Below are positions 33,296 through 38,547 of a DNA stretch of 38,547 bases, in pieces. Position numbers and translations under genes: made by a program. This DNA is from Gnetum montanum (taxonomy: Eukaryota > Streptophyta > Gnetopsida > Gnetales > Gnetaceae), in the NCBI GenBank assembly GCA_015680685.1, contig MNCI01029178.1, forward strand, positions 121,415-159,961, written 5' to 3'. Under the pieces are notes generated by a model. The model saw nothing but the letters and a program-made list of their open reading frames with translations. It was not told the origin of the DNA and did no database searches. Positions within the stretch are counted from its first letter, which is position 1; the number at the start of each line of letters is the position of its first letter.

Positions 33296-33790
33296 CTTTC
33301 CAGTAAAATTTATGAACCAAGTGGATTCGAAATTACCCTAGAAGTTTATGTTTGCAAGAGTAATGTGCTGTTAGCACTAAATAACCAATACTCTCTTCTT
33401 TTCCCATAGGTTGTCCAAGCATTTTTTATAGGCCAGGATCTTCTGAGATAGCTCTTCGATCTCATAATTCTTCTCATATATTATCTTTGTAAGCTCATTA
33501 GGAAATCTTGGTAGTATCCCCTACAAATCTCTCAGCATAATTTTCTTCCCCAAGCCAATCCAAATGACCACATAAAAGTGGCTAATGCAAAAATTTAGAA
33601 ATTCGATGACTCCTTGGTGAGTCCATAACTTTTGAGATACCAAGGAAGCATCATCAAAGAAGAACTTATATTTAATCAATCCTATCCTTCTCCAACTTTC
33701 TCTAACATACTCCTTTCATTCATAAGTAGAGAAAACATTAGCTTGCTCACAACAAGCCTTGGTGCTATAACCTCTCTACATTGACAATGT
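33296..33790 (-). pseudogene. FCP1-like (HAD-family, CTD small phosphatase-like) gene fragment
   Basis: The minus-strand translation reads HQGVIEFLNFCISHFYVVIW, then ILPRFPNELTKII, then KILAYKKCLDNLWEKKR. Plant FCP1-like phosphatases have RPYVxEFLxYCFxxFEVGIWSS, and later KPLVxKELxxLWEK, in this order, so the middle of the domain is recognisable. The catalytic DLDxT/V motif expected upstream was not found. The segment ends at 33296 with GTAAGTTG, a good splice donor, suggesting it came from an intron-containing gene and not from a cDNA. Stops interrupt it. Such proteins dephosphorylate RNA polymerase II CTD or related substrates in the nucleus; this copy is dead. Confidence 0.55.
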
Positions 33791-34075
33791 ATAGTTAGGT
33801 ATCAATTGTAATAAAAATATAATTTTACATGTCATTGCTTTCAACTATAATAAATGAGGTCTATATTATCCTAGGCTCTAGACATAAGTCCTATAATGTT
33901 TACATCGAAACTCCTTTCCTCTAACTTCTACATCAACAATCTCCTTTATTTTCCACATTAAGTTTTATTTTCTAAATGACTTATTTTGACATTTATCTCT
34001 TGATACTTTGTGTTAATATTCACATCAAAAAATTTTCCACTTCTAATGTGCTATGTCAAAAACTAGTTTGAATCT

Positions 34076-34099
34076 AAATGTCACAATGTTGTGACATTT
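34076..34099. repeat. 24-bp palindrome
   Basis: AAATGTCACAA TG TTGTGACATTT has perfect 11-bp arms around a 2-base centre. The core is shared with the left cluster at 29.6 kb. Confidence 0.85.
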
Positions 34100-34789
34100 T
34101 ATACTTAAAATGTTAACTCCATTCCTTTAACATGACATAATGATCCTTAGGTTGAAATCATATTAATAAAAATTATCTATTTTTTTAAATAAATCACATT
34201 AATTCCTCCACTTCATGTTCTTTCCAAGTCATGTTGTTTACTAGCAAAAATTTCCAAATTCTTATTTTCTAAGAAATTCACAAAAATGGTTGCAAATTTT
34301 GCCTTGAAAAGCTAATATATGCTTGCTGTTATTTACTGAACTTAAAACACTATCAAGATTTGGCTATAAATGAATTACAACTTTTAAATTTCTCTATCCT
34401 TGTGGCCCTTACATTACTACTCCTTAAAAAATTGGCAAAAATCATCTCTCTACCAAATTCCAAGTCATAAAATCATTAAAACCCTAGATAAACAGTGTAT
34501 TATCTACATATAAATCACAAATAATGACATTCTAGCACATGCATCTCAATTTTCTTGATATCTAAGAAAAATGAATAAAATCCTTGGAACTGAGGTATTG
34601 ACTTAGGTTTCTTGATTCCCATAATAAAATAAAATAAAAACATAAAATATATGTTGTATAAACTCAATAGTCTAGCTATTTTTTCTTAAATCTAGTCTAG
34701 TGTATCATCTTGAAGGAAAATCTACTAAAAATATAAAAACTTAAAATCATTACTATAGTAAAATATCTAGGAATAACATCAAACTCTAC

Positions 34790-34895
34790 CTTTAAGCTCT
34801 AGGAGGTAGAATATAGGTTTGGAATAATAATATACTACTACTAGTTCCATCCCTAGATCCTTTCTTCTTGTTGCTATCACTTGTCATTGATTCTT
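34790..34895 (-). pseudogene. Possible first exon of the minus-strand gene
   Basis: The minus strand reads MTSDSNKKKGSRDGTSSS and then a hydrophobic stretch ending PPRA and a stop. It looks like a disordered N-terminus. It lies about 1 kb upstream of the FCP1-like fragment with AT-rich sequence between. The link is positional only. Confidence 0.25.
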
Positions 34896-35229
34896 TATCA
34901 TTTTCTACACTTCTTTCTTTAGCTCTACTTTCAAATCATTTGCTACTCTATTATATAGCAAATGAAAGCTTTAATGTTAGAATATTCTTCCTTGTTACTT
35001 ATATAGGCTAGAAAAATGATATGTGCTTTTGAAAAGGTTTATAATTTTTAACCCATGATGTTTCAACATCATCCTATTTTGACATTTTATAGCATTTCTT
35101 TACCAAAATTTTTCTAGAGCCTAAATACTCCAATTCTAGTCCAAGTGAATATGGTTTTCTACCTAGTCTCCCTACTTCATTTTTTTGGTCTTAAAATATC
35201 CTACAAATTAGGTATGTCTAATCCTAAAC

Positions 35230-36406
35230 CTACCATTTATTGACTTTGAACCAAGTTTGACTTCTCTTAGAGCTTCTCTAGATATTACTAAGGATGAACT
35301 AATTCCCTAATCAGATGTTTTCTTTCTTGATTGAGAGCCTCTTTTAACAAATGATTACTTAATTAACCTACCTATACTAAGCAACAAGTATGAATAGGAG
35401 ACACTTCAGTTCAATGTTCGTCTCTTTTAAGATCTTCGAGAAGCTATTTTAATAACTTTCCAAAAACTCTCAATTGCTTTTTCTTTAGGATATAGTAATA
35501 TGCTCAGTCTAGATCCAAGGCCAGTACAACACAATATTATTTTGGAAGAAGGTTCTAAATCCATTACAGAAAACATTAGAAAGATTCATCCAGCTAAATC
35601 TCTTATTACAAAAAAGAAAATCACCAAACTTTACAATGTTGTGTTTATCTATCTTGTTGACTATTTCAATTGGGTTTCTAACATGGTTATAGTTTTTAAG
35701 AAAATTGGTAGAATTCATATATGCATTAACTTTTGAGACCTCAACAAGGTCATACTTAAGATAATCTTTCTTTGCCAAATATTGATTATCTTATAGACTT
35801 AACAGCTAGTCGTGCTCTTCTATCCTTTAAGAATAGATTTTCTAGTTATAATCAAATCCAAATAAATCCAAAGGATTAGTAATATATCACTTTCATGACT
35901 CCTTTGTGAACCTTTTACACACTAAAATGTCCTTTGAACTTAAGAATTCTAGAGCTACTTAGCAATGAGCTATGAATTTTATCTTTAATGGTATAATGTT
36001 CAAATTAGTTATTAACTATGTTGATAATTTAACCATCAAATTTGCTTTAATAATTAATCATGTTTCTGACTTAGAATAAGTCTTAACCCATTGTAACTAT
36101 TTTAAGCTTCATCCTAATCCAAAAAAATGCATCTTTGATATTCTTATAGGTAAAGATCTTAGGTTACCTTGTATCTTAGAATGATATAGTAGTTGACCCT
36201 AATAAGGTTAAGGCTATCCTTAATCTTTCACTACCTACAAATATCTGAGATATTTTTATCTTACAAGATCATGTCTAATTAATCTATTACATTATTTTCA
36301 ATCTCATAGATCATCTTTACCCTTTAACCGATTTTCTTCATAAATCTACCACTTTCATTTGGTATGAGAAGTATCAAAAGGCCTTTGCCTCTATCAAAGA
36401 ATTTTT
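35230..36406 (+). pseudogene. Reverse transcriptase of the split Ty3/gypsy element
   Basis: Three frames together give the linker (LTSLRASLDITKDELIP, FNVRLF) and the RT core: LDPRPVQHNIILEEGSKSI, then KIHPAKSLITKKKI, then FNWVSNMVIVFKK, then IHICINF and DLNK, then LPNIDYLIDLTASRALLSF, then SSYNQIQINPKD, then MNFIFNGIMFKLVINYVDN. The motif FMDGFSGYNQI reads FKNRFSSYNQI (first Asp lost, at 35826-35860), and YVDD reads YVDN at 36017-36028. Catalysis is therefore impossible even apart from the frameshifts. The start of RNase H (YEKYQKAFASIKEF) runs to 36406, where the solo-LTR-like element is inserted. Confidence 0.88.
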
Positions 36407-36582
36407 TGAGGATCAAGAACTTAGAAGGAAGGTTGAATACATTTCCCAATTTAAATTGCTATAGCCACCAAAATCAAAGATAAATTTTACATGGTTCACC
36501 AACTTGGGTACATCCACACATAAAGGGTAGAACCCATGCATACCTTTAGACTTTGTTTCTTTAAAATGTTATTTGAAGGGCA

Positions 36583-36880
36583 CCACAACCTTTACAAGAT
36601 TTGAGCTTTACTTTAGAGTGTTTTTTCACTACAAAACCACTCAACCCCCAAGGGCCCAACAAGCTCAAAATGTGGTTTGAAGAAAACCACAAGCTCTAAG
36701 CTCCACACTGGAGTGTTTCATCATTGTGAAACCACTAAACCATGTAAGGTACCAACAAGCTTAAAATGTAATTTCAAGGATCCCATAACCTTTACAAAAT
36801 TGAGCTCTACGCCATAGTGTTTTGACACTGGAAAACCACTAAACCTTGTAGGATCCCAACAAGCTCAATACATATGCATT
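36583..36880 (+). repeat. Three ~100-bp tandem units inside copy B
   Basis: Units start at 36583, 36687 and 36783, each with CCAYAA/CCACAA, GAGCTYT, AGTGTTT, AAACCACTMAAC and CAACAAGCTYAA. Periods are 104 and 96 bases. Copy A has two. Confidence 0.8.
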
Positions 36881-37217
36881 CTCAAAAGAAGCACATCCAT
36901 GCCACAAGGCAACAAGAAAGAATGTAACTACAATTACAAGACATTGTTGTTTAGGATCAACTCAACATATAAATAATCAAATGATGTGACAATGAAGGAT
37001 TGGAGTACAAGAGCATAGATTAGACAATGATTGCTTTAATGTTAATAACACTCAATTCTCAATAATTTTATGTCTTCTTATAGCTTCAAAGCTTCTAAAA
37101 ATTCTTCAAAATCCATGCAAATTCTACCCAACAACTAGTGTAAACATTTCCTTTGAAGTTGGGAAGTATACCTAAGATCTTCCTATTTTTTGGAAAGACT
37201 TATCATTCTAAAGTGGA

Positions 37218-37235
37218 ACATCTCTATAGAGATGT
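37218..37235. repeat. 18-bp perfect palindrome
   Basis: ACATCTCTATAGAGATGT is its own reverse complement. It belongs to the ACATCT/AGATGT cluster (37215-37345) shared with copy A. Confidence 0.9.
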
Positions 37236-37623
37236 CTTCTTTTCGATGGAGGCATCTACTATTTCTTGGGGATGTCTTCCTGTGATTACTTTCTTCTAGG
37301 TAGAGACATCTACTTTTTCTTGGAGATGTCTCCTCAACTCTTGAACTCTAGTTCTTGAGGCTTTCTCTTGTTAATTTGGGTTCTTCTCAATCCTTGGAGA
37401 ATCTTCATTTTGTTTTTAGTCTTTGGTTTCAGTCCATGCTCATTCATGTTCTCATGTTGGCTCATTGGATCTTCACTTTATCAATTTCTTATAGATTTCA
37501 TTTTCCTTGAGTCCTTAGTCCTAATGTGAAGTTCTTGTTCATGTCCTATAAAATCATTATCCACAACAAACATTCTTTTTTTTCCATATTACTTATGATT
37601 TTGACATACCAAAAGGTTAACAA

Positions 37624-38240
37624 TTTTGACCACTCTTCTCAGTCTATATTATCCATAATTTGAACAACCCTTTTATCTTTATGTTTCCAAGTTCAACCAT
37701 TCCAAATTTCTTATGCTTTCTCAAAGGTGATAAGATAAAAATGATATTCCTATATATTATATATCTAATTCTTTCTTAGATTTTGAGATTAGGTATTTTG
37801 ACATTAAAAAGTATTATCTAAGTCTTATATTCGTTCTTAAAAAGTTGAGGTACAAAGATAACATTATTAAGATAATTGTTGATAATTCTTATGATAATCA
37901 TTGCTTAATTAATTGAAAAACCTTCATCATAAAGTTTGATCTCTATTTCCTATTTCAACATTCTATCAAAGGTCAAGCTATAACTAATCTTATCTCTTCT
38001 TCTGAATCAAATAATGTGATTCATAACTGATATGATGACATAGAGGGTTCAAATGTTGTTCTTTATTTTAATGAAGCTCATAGATCTTTTAGATCCAATG
38101 TAACCTATATTCTTATTCTGTACACTAAATAAGTTCTCTACAAAGCTTAAAAACGTGATTTTTCATATATAAAAAATGTATCTGAATATGAGACTCTAAT
38201 TCAAGGTCTCATGCTAGTCTTACAAAACTAGGTTCTTTCC
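37624..38240 (+). pseudogene. RNase H region of the split Ty3/gypsy element
   Basis: The frame resumes after copy B: LYYP, then FEQPFYLYVSKFNHS, then PIYYISNSFLDFEIRYFDIK, then LSLIFVLKKLRY, the RT-side connection and first RNase H strand of plant gypsy elements. After a degenerate middle, SIKGQAITNLI, then NVVLYFNEAHRS, then KNVSEYETLIQGLMLVLQ follow. These correspond to KAIKGQAxADFL, the DGA strand (here FNEA, catalytic Asp lost) and NNVAEYEALIxGLxxA. Stops and frame changes abound. Integrase would lie to the right. Confidence 0.78.
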
Positions 38241-38496
38241 TGACATTTTCACTAATGTTTGAACATCTTTATCTCTAAAAATATCTATTGACAACACAAC
38301 AGAAATATTGAATTATTATTTACTATGATTAGTAATTATTTTAAATATTTATGCTACATTTTAGTGTTCCATCACTCCTACAATAGCTCCTTCTCATGTT
38401 TTTAATACCACTTGGAAGGATGCATCATTCCCAAAGATTTGGTGTGCCCTGTCATCATTTTCTTTCACTTGGTAAGATACTTCATCACTAGTAAGT
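38241..38496. other. Degenerate remainder of pol or spacer
   Basis: No motif is recognisable between the RNase H remnant and the inverted LTR at the right edge. Confidence 0.4.
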
Positions 38497-38547
38497 TGAT
38501 GAGTGACGAGGTACCCCTACACTCAACCATACGAAACGAGCGTAGCA
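38497..38547 (-). mobile_element. Inverted LTR end of a second copy of the 17231-25881 family (cut by the window)
   Basis: On the minus strand this reads ...GGTTGAGTGTAGGGGTACCT, then CGTCACTCATCA, matching the last ~50 bases of both LTRs above with few differences. No primer-binding site follows it on the minus strand (to the left), so it is a 3' LTR or a solo LTR, with any element extending beyond the right edge. Confidence 0.85.

Larger units (their letters stand above)
29471..34950. mobile_element. Segment inserted between protease and RT of the split Ty3/gypsy element; type undetermined
   Basis: About 5.5 kb, very AT-rich, separates two parts of one plus-strand gypsy polyprotein, so it is probably an insertion. 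Its content is on the minus strand: an FCP1-like phosphatase fragment and an unidentified ORF with a charged, coiled-coil-like continuation. Palindromes built on TGTCA/TGACA cluster near both sides (29595-29760 and 33965-34140), and CACTACTAG occurs at 29621. Such features recall CACTA transposon ends, but no matching inverted terminus or target duplication could be located. Both boundaries are approximate. Confidence 0.45.
36407..37623 (+). mobile_element. Solo-LTR-like element, copy B, inserted in pol
   Basis: Matches copy A (12033-13358) from TGAGGATCAAGAACTTAGAA to TTTTGACATACCAAAAGGTT, then AACAA. TTTT flanks both sides (36403-36406 and 37624-37627). Removing the element plus one TTTT joins AAA GAA TTT to TTG ACC ACT in frame, giving KEFLTTLLSLYYP, as expected between RT and RNase H in this family. 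This fixes its boundaries within a base. Confidence 0.8.

Noticed and set aside
1-38547. CRISPR arrays, rRNA or tRNA genes, or a bacterial-type defence system
   Set aside because: No regularly spaced repeats, no cloverleaf or rRNA signatures; only tRNA-complementary primer-binding sites were seen. The content is plant retroelement DNA.

Overview
This window reads as intergenic DNA from a large, repeat-rich seed-plant nuclear genome. A gymnosperm such as a conifer would fit the decayed Ty3/gypsy elements and the AT-rich spacers, but the sequence alone does not prove it. I see no intact host gene, rRNA, tRNA or CRISPR array. Almost everything recognisable is a transposable element or a gene fragment carried among such elements, and nearly every reading frame is broken. 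An 82-base assembly gap lies at 21546-21627.

Layout. (1) 1-2200: a short charged reading frame, a polypurine/LTR-start-like junction near 518, then a GC-richer stretch with fragments of two unrelated plant genes, aminoacylase-1 (1040-1228) and a TM9SF/TMN endomembrane protein (1541-1710). (2) 2200-3850: a plus-strand LTR-like region with 21-bp tandem repeats just upstream of a TATA box. (3) 3870-7271: a minus-strand Ty3/gypsy gag-protease remnant, followed by 2.5 kb of non-coding DNA with degenerate repeats. (4) 10.1-11.3 kb: a decayed minus-strand reading frame with a coiled-coil part. (5) 12033-13358: a solo-LTR-like element, copy A.

(6) 16.8-38.5 kb: one old plus-strand Ty3/gypsy element split by later insertions. 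Its primer-binding-like site is at 16815 and its gag start at 25888. Gag core, zinc-knuckle-like region and protease run to about 29.4 kb, reverse transcriptase covers 35230-36406, and RNase H covers 37624-38240. The inserts are: a complete LTR element at 17231-25881 with an exact 5-bp target duplication; a 5.5-kb segment at about 29.47-34.95 kb carrying a broken minus-strand FCP1-like phosphatase fragment and an unidentified ORF; a second copy (B) of the solo-LTR-like element at 36407-37623, whose removal restores the pol frame exactly; and, at the right edge (38497-38547), the inverted end of another LTR of the 17231-25881 family.

The best candidate for something undescribed is the 17231-25881 element. 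It has good LTRs, a tRNA-Asp-type primer-binding site, a long gag and a polypurine tract, but no pol. The place of pol is taken by a roughly 930-codon ORF2 (22076-24871) with a globular N-terminal part, a long coiled coil and a C-terminal zinc-knuckle-like motif. A near copy of the polypurine tract lies just upstream of ORF2. It would have needed another element's pol to move.
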